Shown here in pieces: positions 51,465 through 64,000 of a stretch of DNA of 64,000 bases. Made by a program: the position numbers and the translations under genes. Below the pieces are notes generated by a model. It saw only the letters and a program-made list of their open reading frames with translations, was not told where the DNA came from and did no database searches. The stretch lies in the NCBI GenBank assembly GCA_015832175.1, contig WJXW01000002.1, forward strand, positions 3,782,001 through 3,846,000, in the 5' to 3' direction. The stretch's first letter is position 1, and each line of letters begins with the position of its first letter. This DNA is from Paraphaeosphaeria minitans (taxonomy: Eukaryota > Ascomycota > Dothideomycetes > Pleosporales > Didymosphaeriaceae).

Positions 51465-53434
51465 CGGAAACCTCCGCGGCGCGTTCTGCTCATCCTCAAA
51501 ACTGCCGTCCCTGGGCGACGCCTCGAAGCTGAACCGCGCAAACTCGCTCTCCGCCGCTTCGGTGTTGATGCTCGCCTTGTTGCCCTCGCTGTACATCGAC
51601 GACGTCGGCCTCTGCGGCAAGGCAGCCGCAGCGGGCGCAGAGTAGTCCTTCTTGGCAGGGAGATCGGAGGCGGCTGTGGTGTAGGTGCTCGTCGGCGAGA
51701 TGGCAGGAGGCGGGCTGGCTGCGTTGGGAGGAAAGCTGAGCCTGTAGTCCTTCTTGCGGGGTTTGTCCAGAGATGCAGGAGCAGGAGCAGGTGCGTATGT
51801 GTGCTTTTTGGGGATGTCGGAGCCGGGACGGTAGACCGGCTTCGGTGCAGCGGGGACTATGAGGTCGTAATCTGGCGGGGAGTTCCCTTCGAGTTTCCGG
51901 ATGGCCATGTCGATGGCATCGCTTTTCTCCATGTCCGGGGTGCTCAGGTAGTTCGTGTACAGACGGGAGGGCCTGTTGGGTGAACTGCTTGACCGGCCAC
52001 GGGATTGCTCCTTGACTGGAAGCTGGCCGAGGTGGAGTTGAGATTCGCGCAAAGGCCAGTCTGTGGAATGGGGTAATAATGGGACCGGTGGCGCTAGATC
52101 GTTCATCAATGTTGTTCGGGTGGGATCCCACAGGGAGGACTGCGACATGTTCGAGGGTCGCGAGCTGCTTCTGATTGAGCCGTTGGCCGACATCGACGGG
52201 CGCCTGACTTTCCAGTTGCCAGTCTTGTCATCGACCTCCATTACAGATGACTGGAAACGGAGTGAGTCGGCTAACGTGCGTGTATCTTCAAAGATGGAAG
52301 CATCGTACTCATGGAGGGTATCATTCGAGGCAACGGTATTGACGCTTCCGGCGGGCCCGGATTGGCGTTTGAGCCTCTTCTCATTGCCAATCATGTCCAC
52401 ATTGAACTGGCTTTCGCGGTATGCCCGGTAGTCTCCTGGCTTCTTCGCTCCATCGGGAACGTAGAAGCGAAGATCGACGCGCATGACAGCGTAAAAAACT
52501 ACGACCAACAGCTCTGTCAAGAAGTTGAAGACGTAAAAGCAGGCCTTAGAGAAGTACCACGGGATTGCATTGGCCTGACCTTGTTCATTGCGCACCGGAA
52601 TCTCTGGTAGCCACCCGGTGATGGTACGGAAGCACTGGCCGAGAGCCAAGATGAAACTTCCGATAAAGAGTACAGCGATAGCGTTCCTCAGACGACCAGC
52701 ACCAAATTTCTCTGTCCCTCTGCGGGGTACGACGAAGGATACAAGCAACATGAACAATGGCGCGAGGGTGAAGGCTCCGAAGTATGTGAATGCCGCAAGT
52801 TGCAAGTCCCGGTCGATTCGAAGTATGGCAGAGTCCAGGGTAAAGAACTGCTGTATGGAGGCCACGATGATCATGAACAAAGCAAGGATAAGTGCGATCA
52901 TACCGGCACGGTGGAAAATCCGGTACGGGGTTGACCATCCAATGTGCGGATGCTGGGCCCGGATAACTCGCTGAGCAAAGAACCAGTTGCAGAGATAGAG
53001 AATGATCGTTCCGACGTAGACGAAGACCTGCGCTGCAATTCCGAGGCTAACATTCGTCGGATAGTATGCCCAGGCTATTCTCATGGACATCGTTATCAAT
53101 CGTACTTTGCAGAAACCTAACGCTATCAGTATAATTGATTCCTCACGTCGCGAACGCTGAACTTACCGAATAACGCTCCATTGAAGATGAACTTGTGTCC
53201 TCGATGCTTGTTGTATTTCATAATCTTGATATGAACCACGGCGAAGATGAGGTACAAGACGAGGAAGACCGATGTTATCGGTATGTCTGGTATCTTTGCT
53301 GGTCTGCCGCCCAGGCCAATGTATCGAGGCGGATACGGCGCAGATTGTGGTGGACCCTTTGAGATGTCAGTTGTTGTATTCTCATGCAGTACCCAGCCAC
53401 TTACAGCTTGTCCTGGACCACCTGGAGAAGACAT
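51462..53434 (-). CDS. Integral membrane protein, DUF3112 family (seven-helix), 640 aa
   Basis: Two exons, 53434-53167 and 53116-51462; the 50-bp intron is GTAAGT...GCGTTAG. Start MSSPGGPGQAVSGWVLHENT. There are about seven hydrophobic helices in the first 340 residues: PITSVFLVLYLIFAVVHIKI, AAQVFVYVGTIILYLCNWFF, FHRAGMIALILALFMIIVAS, LAAFTYFGAFTLAPLFMLLV, RNAIAVLFIGSFILALGQCF and YFSKACFYVFNFLTELLVVV. A RVDLRFYVPDGAKKPGDY motif follows the last one, typical of DUF3112. The remaining 300 residues are cytosolic, disordered and rich in Ser, Pro and basic residues. Some databases label such proteins GPCR-like, which is unproven. The topology suggests an N-out receptor-like layout, but ligand and partner are unknown. 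Confidence 0.91.
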
Positions 53435-54784
53435 GTTCAGAGAGTTCTTTCGGTATTACGACTATGCAAAAGGATCGATACGAAGATTAGGGAGGTCGGG
53501 GCATATATCAGACATCCAGTCCAGCTGCTCTCACATGGGGTGGGGCCGGAAACGGCTCAACTTTGCCTTGGAACCATGAATAGCTCTGGCGTACGTTCAA
53601 TGAATGACGGCAGTGCGCCCACGACGCACATGAAACAGAGAAGCAAACCAATCGAACGCGAATGGCCTAGTCATTTCTGGTGAAAAGCGTACAGCAGTCA
53701 TGGCTCGGCCTAAGATTACAGGCCTGCGCCTTGCTGGAATGGGGAACCGGCGATTCTCTGTGCGTGTAATGAGAACTAAGCGCATGCATGCCATGGTAAC
53801 GATGTAACAGCGCTCAGCTCATCAATCCGATAGCCAACGTGGCTGCGCGTACTATTCTTGCAAAGGTACACATCTCCAACACTGAACACAGGTAAACATT
53901 TCACTGCAGTCGATCCAGCTGTTTCGAAACTGTTTGGACAGACCCATGCGACACATCGATAGACGCGGTCTCACATCGATGGTGACGCGCGATGAGACGC
54001 CGCGTGTTGGGGTTGGAGGCTTTGTCGGCTCTCCTCAGTGCAGCCCGGTGTTGATCACTGATGTGGTGGAGTGGAGACGGAAGTCGGCGGTACGGCGCCT
54101 GGCCTCCGCGACTTTGACGTTCCCATCGGGGGCTGGGCACCGACTGTGCGGTTACTCTCACCACTTGGGTTGACTTGACTGACAGAATACCAGAAAGAGA
54201 ACAGGGCATTGTAAGCGTTCGGATGCTGTCAGAATCGTGGCTTTGAGATGGAAAGCGGGTACAGCCTGTCTTGCCTCGTGGTCTTACACGAGATGTTTAG
54301 TAGGTAACGGAACGGCACTAGGTACCGCGCCCCATGGTCTCTGTGGGCTTTGTGGGCATTTGGAAGTAGCTTGCGTTTGCAAGACACCGCTTTGGCGTAC
54401 GACCGAGTTTCTCTGCTCTGGTAGACCCGGACCTGTTTGCCCTTTGGCGTTGTTGGGGAAAAGAGGTGCGGTAGTCTAGCGCCTTGCATGTGGAGCAAAC
54501 AGAGCGGATGTCAGCTCGACTGCTTGGACTGATCAAGTCCTTTGCTGTCTGCAGACAACTGACACGCTTCCAATGCAACGCTGTGTGAGCAAGCAAAGCT
54601 CGAGCCAGATCTAGGTATCGTTGGGTTTTCTGTTGCCATTTCGGAGGTGGCCTAGATCTCCTCATCTACTTGGAACCGTCGGTTCAATGGTGCGTCCGGC
54701 CTTTGCCTGACCACTACGACCCACATTCGGCAACATTCTTACTCGTACAAGTCATAATATTTACAGCATGAAACTATCTCTTAC
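53435..54784. other. Intergenic, 1.35 kb
   Basis: Between the DUF3112 gene and BADH, both minus. The short frames are not protein-like and no repeat was recognised. Confidence 0.5.
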
Positions 54785-56302
54785 TTACAACTTTGCAAAC
54801 ACAGTCGGCACGTCACCGCCCATATCTACAAGCGTGCTCTTGTTCTTGACCCACGCTTCCAGCCCCTTGCGTCCATTTTCAACACCCACTCCACTCAATT
54901 TCCAACCCCCCACGCTCATCTCGGCAGGACTCTCACCCCATGTGTTTATCCACGTGATGCCAGCCTCGAGCTGACCAATGACCCGATGCGCAAGATTTAG
55001 GTTCGTTGTGAAAACACCTGCAGCGAGGCCGACGTCTGTGTTGTTCGCGCGTGCGATGAGCGAGGCGATGTCATTGTCGGCGTAGGGAAGGAGGGACATG
55101 ACGGGGCCGAAGATCTCTTCCTGCACGATGCGCATGTTGTCGGTGCAGTCAGTGAAGATGGTGGGGGTAACCCAGTAACCATTCTGGTAGTCGCTGTTCT
55201 TGTGCGAGGAGAGCCAGGCGGGCTTCTCAGGTCCTCCGCAGAGCAGCTTGGCCTTGTCGACCTCAATGCCGTGCTTGATGTACGAGAGCACCTTGTCATA
55301 ATGAGGCTTGCTCACCAGAGGCCCAAAGTTTGTGTTTGGATCCGATACGTCGCCGGCCCGGATGTGCTTCACTTTTTCGAGGAGCTTCTGCTCGAAAGCG
55401 TATTTCATGGACTGCGGGACGAAGACGCGTGTTCCGTTTGTGCAGACCTGGCCGGTCGAGAAGAAGTTGGCCATCATGGCACCATCGACTGCTTGGTCGA
55501 TGTCGGCGTCGGGGAGAATAATACAAGCAGATTTCCCGCCCAGCTCCATGGTCACGTACTTCATGCCGGCTGCAGCGCTTCCGGCAACCTTTTGTCCCGT
55601 CGAGACCTGGCCTGTAAAGCTGACCTTTGCAACATCGGCATGTTTGGTGAGGTATGCGCCAACGTCGCCTCCTCCCTGGACGACGTTGAAGACACCCGGA
55701 GGCACACCGGCGTCGGCATATATCTCTGCGAGCAGGGTGGAATGCAGCGGGGTGAACTCGGAGGGCTTGTAGACCATGGTGTTGCCAGCGGCGAGGCAAG
55801 GGGCAGACTTCCACAAGGCGATCTGGATAGGATAGTTCCAGGCGCCAATGCCTGCACACACACCCAGGGCGTTCTTGGTGGTGTAGACCCAGGCATTCGG
55901 ACGCAGTCGTATCGTCTCGCCATTCAGGCCGCCGCCACCGACCATGTTCGCAAAATATTCGAGCACATCAGCTCCGGTCACGACGTCTACGGTTGAGGTC
56001 TCGGAGAATGGCTTGCCCGTATCGTGTGTCTCGACCTTGGCCAGCTCGTCATTGCGCGCGCGGAGGATGGCGACAGCTTTTTGGAGGATGCGCGCGCGCT
56101 CGATGTGTGGTGTGGCGGACCATGCTGGAAAGGCCTTCTTCGCCGAAGCGACTGCGGCGTCTACCCCAGACTGCGAGGTAGTGTGGATGTTCGCGAGCGG
56201 CTTTGCGGTGGCGGGGTCGATGGTCTGGAAGGAGGAGGTCGAGGAGGCGGATTGAAGCTTGCCGTCGTAGTAGGCGGGGCGCGGAGGATACGGGAGAGAC
56301 AT
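54785..56302 (-). CDS. Betaine aldehyde dehydrogenase (ALDH superfamily), 505 aa
   Basis: Intronless. The ATG at 56302 ([17 protein letters not shown]) is preferred to the in-frame upstream ATG at 56377. Catalytic residues are visible: N155 in GAWNYP, E253 in [10 protein letters not shown] and C287 in [13 protein letters not shown]. The NAD-binding segment [16 protein letters not shown] and C-terminal [15 protein letters not shown] and [19 protein letters not shown] complete an ALDH of the BADH type. It oxidises betaine aldehyde to glycine betaine. The protein ends in -AKL, which fits a peroxisomal targeting signal type 1. It lies divergent from choline oxidase, the previous enzyme in the path. 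Assignment to betaine aldehyde rather than another aldehyde rests mainly on this pairing. Confidence 0.93.
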   Translation of the reverse strand: MSLPYPPRPAYYDGKLQSASSTSSFQTIDPATAKPLANIHTTSQSGVDAAVASAKKAFPAWSATPHIERARILQKAVAILRARNDELAKVETHDTGKPFSETSTVDVVTGADVLEYFANMVGGGGLNGETIRLRPNAWVYTTKNALGVCAGIGAWNYPIQIALWKSAPCLAAGNTMVYKPSEFTPLHSTLLAEIYADAGVPPGVFNVVQGGGDVGAYLTKHADVAKVSFTGQVSTGQKVAGSAAAGMKYVTMELGGKSACIILPDADIDQAVDGAMMANFFSTGQVCTNGTRVFVPQSMKYAFEQKLLEKVKHIRAGDVSDPNTNFGPLVSKPHYDKVLSYIKHGIEVDKAKLLCGGPEKPAWLSSHKNSDYQNGYWVTPTIFTDCTDNMRIVQEEIFGPVMSLLPYADNDIASLIARANNTDVGLAAGVFTTNLNLAHRVIGQLEAGITWINTWGESPAEMSVGGWKLSGVGVENGRKGLEAWVKNKSTLVDMGGDVPTVFAKL

Positions 56303-56444
56303 GGACGAAAGGTTTCCGTCTGGAATCAGGCTGCGCGGGGCTGCAATGGGTTCGTCTTGCGGTAGCAGCGGTAGCAATGAAGGCGCGTTCAGATGGATTG
56401 TGAAGCTCGTCTAGCAGGGTAGGTGGCTCTCTACAAGGATGAGG

Positions 56445-56522
56445 GCCAGCTCTGTGCAAGGGTAATAGCCAGCTCTGTGCAAGGGTAATAGCCAGCTCTG
56501 TGCAAGGGTAATAGCCAGCTCT
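56445..56522. repeat. 23-bp tandem repeat, 3.4 copies
   Basis: The unit gccagctctgtgcaagggtaata is repeated at 56445, 56468 and 56491, with a partial copy at 56514. Degenerate copies flank it on both sides. It lies about 145 bp upstream of the BADH start. Confidence 0.93.
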
Positions 56523-56751
56523 CTACTGTGTAGGTAGCCGCACAAGGATAATGGCCAGCACTCGGTCGATACAAAGAGACAACTCATTCAGGCGACACGG
56601 CACATGGCGAGACTTGACGGCGACCATGGCAGCGCTGGATGGACTAGACATGCCCAAGCGCATTGGCATGCGTACCGTCAGCTGCCTACCATCGAGTTGC
56701 CTATCATTCGGCTTGCCTCGGCCGTTTACAGTGACACCAGCCCGCGCATTG

Positions 56752-56890
56752 GCATGCGTGGGTTTTTATCGACTTGACGACCATCGGCTTGCCTCGGTCG
56801 TTGTATGCGTGGGTTTTATCGGCTTGTCTCGGTCGTTTGTATGCGTGGGTTTTTATCGGCTTGACGACCATCGGCTTGTCTCGGCCGTTT
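56752..56890. repeat. Imperfect repeat with atgcgtgggttttt and catcggcttg motifs
   Basis: Three copies of a block running from atgcgtgggttttatcg to ggcttg(c/t)ctcggtcgtt, of variable length because an internal gacttgacgaccatc segment is missing from the middle copy. Confidence 0.85.
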
Positions 56891-57127
56891 GCGCCAGCCC
56901 ACGCCTGGTTAGAAGTTGGCAGACGAAGAAGCCCATCTTCGTAGCCTCGCCTTTCCTCTCCTCTCCTCTCCTTTGTTGCAGCACCAGGCGGGGTCGGCCC
57001 GATCCTCGCATCTCAACCACATCATCAACCAACCGCCTTTCGTCTGTAGCCCAGCGCGCTCCGGGCCTGGAAATACGGGGAAGGAATCGCGTGGAGCAGT
57101 CGTCTGCCACATCCTTGGTTGTTCAAG

Positions 57128-57228
57128 CTCAATCAGCCGTGGTGCAGTCATCATCTTCAGCGTTTCAACCTCAATCAGCCCATGGTGCAGTCATCGTCTT
57201 CAGCGTTTCGACCTCAATCAGTCCATGA
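57128..57228. repeat. About 42-bp tandem repeat, 2.4 copies
   Basis: Copies at 57128 and 57170 and a partial one at 57213 share ctcaatcagcc, tggtgcagtcatc and cttcagcgtttc. Confidence 0.85.
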
Positions 57229-57726
57229 CCACCAACAACACCAGCTGCATCTCACATGCCCAGCACCTGCATCACGGCCTGGAGTCCTGGACCCACCCAG
57301 CTCCGATCGATCGAGCCATGGCTTGTCCGGGTACAAGGTAGCTCAGCTACAGCTTTTGCAGTAGTCTAGCGCGCTGGTTGTAGGTACTGCTTTATCTTCA
57401 CTTGGACGGGCCAGACACCTTGACGGCCCATACTTTGTGACCTTGACGGCTCATACACCTCGTCTGCGCAGACACCTCGACAGCCCAGAAACCTCGCCTG
57501 CCGTGCACTTCACCGTCTGTGCTCCCGTCCAATCCTTGACACGGCAGCTTGTCGTTCCTTCGCAGCCCTGCGCCTTGCCCGTCGTCGGATAGTGTCTCGC
57601 TAAGACTTTTGCTGCCTGTCTGCTACCTCAGCGGAGCTATTTGGAAGCTCCGACCCGCAACCTTTTCGCCGAGAACTCAAGTTCCAGTTTGCTCTCAGGT
57701 CTTCCTCAGTGCCTGCTGTCCAAGCC

Positions 57727-59411
57727 ATGGCGCCCACTACCACCGCCATCCCCTCCAATGCCCAGTATGACTTCGTCATCGTGGGCGGCGGTACCGCCGG
57801 CTGCGTCATTGCCTCGCGTCTCACAGAGTATCTGCCCGACAAAAAGGTCCTGTTGATCGAGGCTGGCCCTAGCGACTTCATGGACGACCGCGTGCTCCTG
57901 CTCAAGGACTGGCTCAATCTGCTCGGCGGAGAGCTCGACTACGACTATGGCACCACTGAGCAGCCCATGGGCAACTCGCACATCAGACACTCGCGCGCCA
58001 AGGTCCTGGGTGGCTGCTCGTCCCACAATACCTTGATCTCCTTCAGGCCTTTTGAATACGACTGCAAGAGGTGGGAGGCCCAGGGCTGCAAGGGCTGGAC
58101 ATTCAAGACCTTCATGCGCCTCTTGGACAACCTGCGCAACACCGTCCAGCCTGTACACGAGAAGCACAGGAATCAGCTGTGCTTGGACTGGATCGAATCA
58201 TGCTCCACTTCCCTCGACATCCCCGTCATCCACGATTTCAACCACGAGATCAAGACCAAGGGCGGTCTCAAGCCCAGCGTCGGCTTCTTCTCCGTTTCAT
58301 ACAACCCCGAGGACGGCCGACGAAGCAGCGCCTCCGTCGCCTACATCCACCCCATCCTCCGCGACGAGGAGAAGCGGGAGAACCTCACCGTCCTGACCAA
58401 CGCCTGGGTCAGCAAGATCAACGTCCAAGGCAGCAAAGTCACCGGCGTGAACCTCACCCTCCAAAACGGCGAGCAGCGCGTGCTCTCCCCAGCTTGCGAG
58501 ACCATCCTCTGCGCCGGCGCCGTCGACACCCCGCGCCTCATGCTGCTCTCCGGCCTTGGTCCCAAGGCCCAGCTTTCCTCCCTCAACATCCCTGTCGTAA
58601 AGGACATCCCCGGCGTCGGCGAGAATCTCCTCGACCACCCGGAGAGCATCATCATCTGGGAGCTCAACAAGCCCGTACCCCAGAACCAGACCACCATGGA
58701 CTCGGACGCCGGCATCTTCCTCCGCCGCGAGGTCCCCAACGCCGCTGGCGGCGACAGCGACTGGGCCGACGTGATGATGCACTGCTACCAGATCCCCTTC
58801 TGCCTGAACACCTCCCGGTAAGCCTTTTCCTTTCTCACCCATTCCACACCCCAACCAACTCCTCTTCCTACAGACTCGGCTACGACACCCCCATCGACGC
58901 CTTCTGCATGACGCCCAACATCCCGCGGCCCCGCTCCCGCGGCCGGATCTACCTCACGTCGGCGGACCCCAGCGTCAAACCAGCCCTCGACTTCCGCTAC
59001 TTCACCGACCCCGAAGGCTACGACGCCGCCACAATCGTCGCGGGCCTCAAGGCCGCGCGCCAAGTCGCCCAGCAAGCCCCCTTCAAAGACTGGCTCAAGC
59101 GCGAAGTCGCCCCCGGGCCCGCCATCCAGACCGACGAGCAGCTCTCCGAGTACGGCCGCCGCGTCGCCCACACCGTGTACCACCCCGCGGGCACCACCAA
59201 GATGGGCGATGTGGCCAAGGACGAGCTCGCCGTCGTGGACCACGAGCTGCGCGTGAGGGACCTGCAGGGTATCAGGATCGCGGATGCCGGTGTATTCCCC
59301 GAGATGCCGACGATTAACCCCATGTTGACGGTGCTGGGCATCGGCGAGAGGGCAGCGGAGCTGATTGCCCAGCAGTGGGGCTGGAAGGGTCTGGAGAAGG
59401 AGAAGTTGTAG
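57727..59411 (+). CDS. Choline oxidase/dehydrogenase, GMC oxidoreductase, 542 aa
   Basis: Two exons, 57727-58817 and 58874-59411; the 56-bp intron is GTAAGC...CCTACAG. The FAD dinucleotide-binding motif is DFVIVGGGTAGCVIASRL, at about residues 15-32, followed by VLLIEAGPSDF. GMC signatures are visible as HSRAKVLGGCSSHNTLISFR and GAVDTPRLMLLSGLGPKA. The active-site His is in the YHPAGTTKMG block and the C-terminal FAD/substrate block reads PEMPTINPMLTVLGIGERAA. The segment SFRPFEYDCKRWEAQGCKGW is typical of fungal choline oxidases. It oxidises choline to betaine aldehyde and, in oxidases, on to glycine betaine. No transit peptide is apparent, and the end KEKL is not a clear PTS1. Its partner gene BADH is divergent. 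Confidence 0.94.
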
Positions 59412-60045
59412 AAAAGTGGCTGAATCGTGTCACCGTGTTTGCAGAGAGCTGGTTGATAGTATGGTCCTTGTATCTACGTAGTTTTTATGTTCCAACCAAT
59501 CCATGTAAAACGATAACCACATGAGAAAACATGGTCGGTCTATCGCGAGTGTATTGCACGTTCCATCCGCAAAATCCGCACCTCTAATCCGCATCTCTCG
59601 TCCGCAAAAGTCTGGACGCCATCAAAAACGATTAAAAGGCGCGAGTTAGGATGCAAAGGTGTCATTCGTAAGAGCTGATTATGAACATGACTTTTTAACA
59701 ACGCCTCCAGCTCCTATCGCAATGCGGCACAGCTTCCCAAAGGGCAGCCCGGCTCTTGCAAAAGTGAGCGGATTGCGCATCTCGCACGTATTACTTGAAG
59801 ATGCCAGTCCAATAGGGCCGACCCGAAGCTTGGTGGCCCGGTTGCTTCGCCTCCTGGGTATCAGCATACATTGGCAGAGGATTTGACTGTCCATTGCTGG
59901 AGGAAACAAATGACATAAAGAAACCAATCCATAACGAAATGTCTATGTCAGTACGCCGGTGATGATGGAAACGCCTTGTTTCTGTGGCTAGCTTCAGAGT
60001 CAAGCAAGCGACAGCGGCGGTAGAGGAACAGGGTTGCTGGGTGCT
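59412..60045. other. Intergenic between convergent genes, 0.63 kb
   Basis: 3' UTRs of choline oxidase (+) and DBP2 (-). The frames here are not protein-like. Confidence 0.5.
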
Positions 60046-62533
<2,488 letters not shown>

Positions 62534-63129
62534 GTTATCGAGAAGAAGGAGTGCGTCGTTAGGGAACGTTGCTGATGTCAGGTGCAGGCCGAAAACTGAA
62601 CGAGTGCCTGTGTAAACAAGTACAGCGCGCGAGAGGTGCTGTGAGAAAGAGAGTGAGGCGTGTGATTCGACACGTCGGTTGGAGTATTTGCTGGGTGTGA
62701 GAGAGATGTGTTAGAAGGGACGTAGGAGGCGAGGCAAAAGAACATTTGAAAAAGTCAGTCGCAAACGCTAACAAGCAGGCGCTAGCCTCGATGCAGAAGC
62801 AGGGGCTTCAGCTTATCTTATCTGGTAAGCTCGGGCGAGCACGGATTTCATATCGTTAGTTTTTCGCAGTGGCGACATGCGTCCTTCTCAAGCGCAACAT
62901 GAGATTTGAATTTTGCCCGATTATGTTATTTGGAACAGGTTGGCTGCGATCATCTGTTGGCGCTGTTCCCAGTGACAGGGATTGACACAAAAAGTAGACT
63001 CAGGCAACACCTCATCATATAGGAACTCGCTGTACAATGGAGTATATGGTAGTAATTTAATAGCTTGTCTAGAAATTCTGTAGCTACTAAAGCCCAGTTT
63101 TGATTTTCAGCTACTGTGGTTCAAGTTCA
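62534..63129. other. Intergenic, 0.6 kb
   Basis: Promoter region of DBP2 and 3' UTR of the TENA gene. Short frames only. Confidence 0.5.
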
Positions 63130-64000
63130 CTACCCTTTAGCGCCCAGGCCCATGTCCCAAAAGCCCTTCTCCATCTAGGCTGATCAGCAAGCGTACGCTA
63201 TGTTCTGGTTCCGCATCAACACTTACAGTGGTCGCGTGTATAAAGATCCGAGCCAGCTCATCTATTCGCGCTGAACTTTGCTTCCTCGCATGTGCTTCGA
63301 TTAGGTCTAGCAGGTTAGCCTACCATGGTCATACCTTCATGGTGCTTCATCTTACCTCTTCCGACTTGCATCGCCTCAAGGTAGTCCTCTGCTACATACG
63401 TTTCGATCCATTTCCAGTACTTGCTTCCTTCTCGCACTGTGTTCGGGTCATCGTACAGCCGCCGGGCGATGATGCCATATCCGATGAGACAAGGTAGGAG
63501 TGCTATCTGCAGGGCGAGCCAATCCTCTGACTGGCCAACGTCTAAGACGTATCTGCCGGGTGTCAATTTTTTATCATGGTAGAAGATAGGCGATGTACCT
63601 TGTGTATGCGGTGCATGCTTGAGAGGAATCAGCAGGTCACGCTCTGCTACTCGTGCGAACGCTTACCTTGATCTTCTTCTTGCCTTTCCAGGTCCTCTGG
63701 ATGCAGCCCGTAGTCTTTGCAAAATCCCACATGAAGCTGAATTTCCGTCTGAAGGTGCAAAACTTGCTGCGCGGACTGTAAAATGTCAGTCAAGGCCGCA
63801 CCACCATGTAGTTGGACTCACACGGCCAATGTCAGCCATAGACTTGGATTTATAGGAGGCTAGCGCATTCGCTCTTGCAAAGTGAATCTGACGTTGCAGG
63901 TTAGCTTGGCATTTGATTTACTAGCATGTGCTGAGTGCCTTGCCAGAAACAAATAATCTTGAACCAAGTAGTGCTTGAAGTTGGCGATGGGTAACGTTCC
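63130..64000 (-). CDS. TENA/THI-4 domain protein, C-terminal 190 aa, cut by window edge
   Basis: Seven visible exons: 64000-63944, 63887-63822, 63775-63667, 63617-63599 (19 nt), 63552-63356, 63306-63227 and 63174-63130. The protein reads LPIANFKHYLVQDYLFL, IHFARANALASYKSKSMADI, SAQQVLHLQTEIQLHVGFCK, DYGLHPEDL, then ACTAYTRYVLDVGQSEDWLA, LLPCLIGYGIIARRLYD, LIEAHARKQSSARIDELARI and ends EKGFWDMGLGAKG. This is the TENA/THI-4 (thiaminase II) fold, which salvages the thiamin pyrimidine moiety. In many fungi it is fused behind a hydroxymethylpyrimidine kinase (Thi20 type); whether that holds here cannot be seen. The first visible intron appears to be GC-AG. Confidence 0.9.

Larger units (their letters stand above)
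56303..57726. promoter_or_regulatory. Divergent, repeat-rich promoter region of the BADH/choline oxidase pair
   Basis: The 1.42 kb between the two start codons contains three separate short tandem repeats (listed). The frames open across it (for example 56551-57228) are made of translated repeats and are not convincing proteins. Co-regulation of the two enzymes through this region is an inference. Confidence 0.55.

Noticed and set aside
55202..55996. Plus-strand frame of 264 aa opposite BADH
   Set aside because: It mirrors the GC-rich ALDH coding region; catalytic residues on the minus strand decide the case.
56551..57228. Plus-strand frame of 225 aa between BADH and choline oxidase
   Set aside because: It is composed of translated tandem repeats and low-complexity sequence in a promoter region.
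58071..59411. Plus-strand frame of 446 aa overlapping choline oxidase
   Set aside because: Its first part is a shifted frame of exon 1 (Arg/Pro/His-rich), and it only becomes correct in exon 2 after running through the intron.

Overview
This window is nuclear DNA of a filamentous ascomycete (Pezizomycotina). The gene complement (DUF3445, DUF3112, DUF7053 and BTB proteins, a BYS1/thaumatin-like secreted protein, a Zn2Cys6 regulator with a fungal trans_2 domain) suggests a Dothideomycete, but I cannot fix order or genus. Gene density is about one gene per 2.5 kb. Introns are mostly 46-90 bp with GT...(g)ctaac/ctgac...AG signals. I reconstructed exon structures by reading frame and splice signals; they are not based on transcripts.

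Layout. 0-7.3 kb: 5' end of NDC80 (-), a Ser/Pro-rich protein (-), a BYS1-like secreted protein (-), TFIIB (-), and ATP synthase subunit h (+) head-to-head with TFIIB. 8.8-15.5 kb: a DUF1765/UPF0592 protein (+) and a Zn2Cys6 transcription factor (+). 16.6-24.3 kb: a membrane-anchored DUF3445 protein (-), a possibly broken small gene (-), a small conserved membrane protein (-), a 28-bp tandem array, a BTB protein (+) and a doubtful ORF (+). 24.4-33.7 kb: TFIIH subunit TFB2 (-) head-to-head with a hotdog thioesterase (+), a large basic Ser-rich protein (-) and the fork-protection factor TOF1 (-). 34.2-43.2 kb: 3-hydroxyacyl-CoA dehydrogenase (+), a YOP1/HVA22-like ER-shaping protein (+), MGM101 (-), a decayed cytochrome P450 (+), the tiny four-exon gene COA4 (-), and biotin-protein ligase (+) head-to-head with COA4. 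43.7-53.4 kb: a protein ending in an SEGE repeat (+), an MFS permease of the Dal5/allantoate type (-), a DUF7053 protein (-), a 568-bp MITE-like element and a DUF3112 seven-helix protein (-). 54.8-64 kb: betaine aldehyde dehydrogenase (-) and choline oxidase (+) as a divergent pair, DBP2 RNA helicase (-) and the 3' part of a TENA/THI-4 gene (-).

How the genes work together. Most are housekeeping genes without a shared pathway. The clear functional unit is the choline oxidase/BADH pair, which converts choline through betaine aldehyde to glycine betaine and shares a repeat-rich 1.4 kb promoter. Several genes serve mitochondria (ATP14, HADH, MGM101, COA4) or nucleic-acid metabolism (TFIIB, TFB2, TOF1, DBP2).

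I found no rRNA, tRNA, CRISPR or virus-like sequence and no convincing novel multi-gene system. The most interesting items are the unusual splice architectures (long late DBP2 intron; GC-AG intron and 19-nt microexon in the TENA gene; tandem donors in the thioesterase), the MITE, the collapsed P450, the head-to-head promoters, and a small gene with an in-frame TGA.
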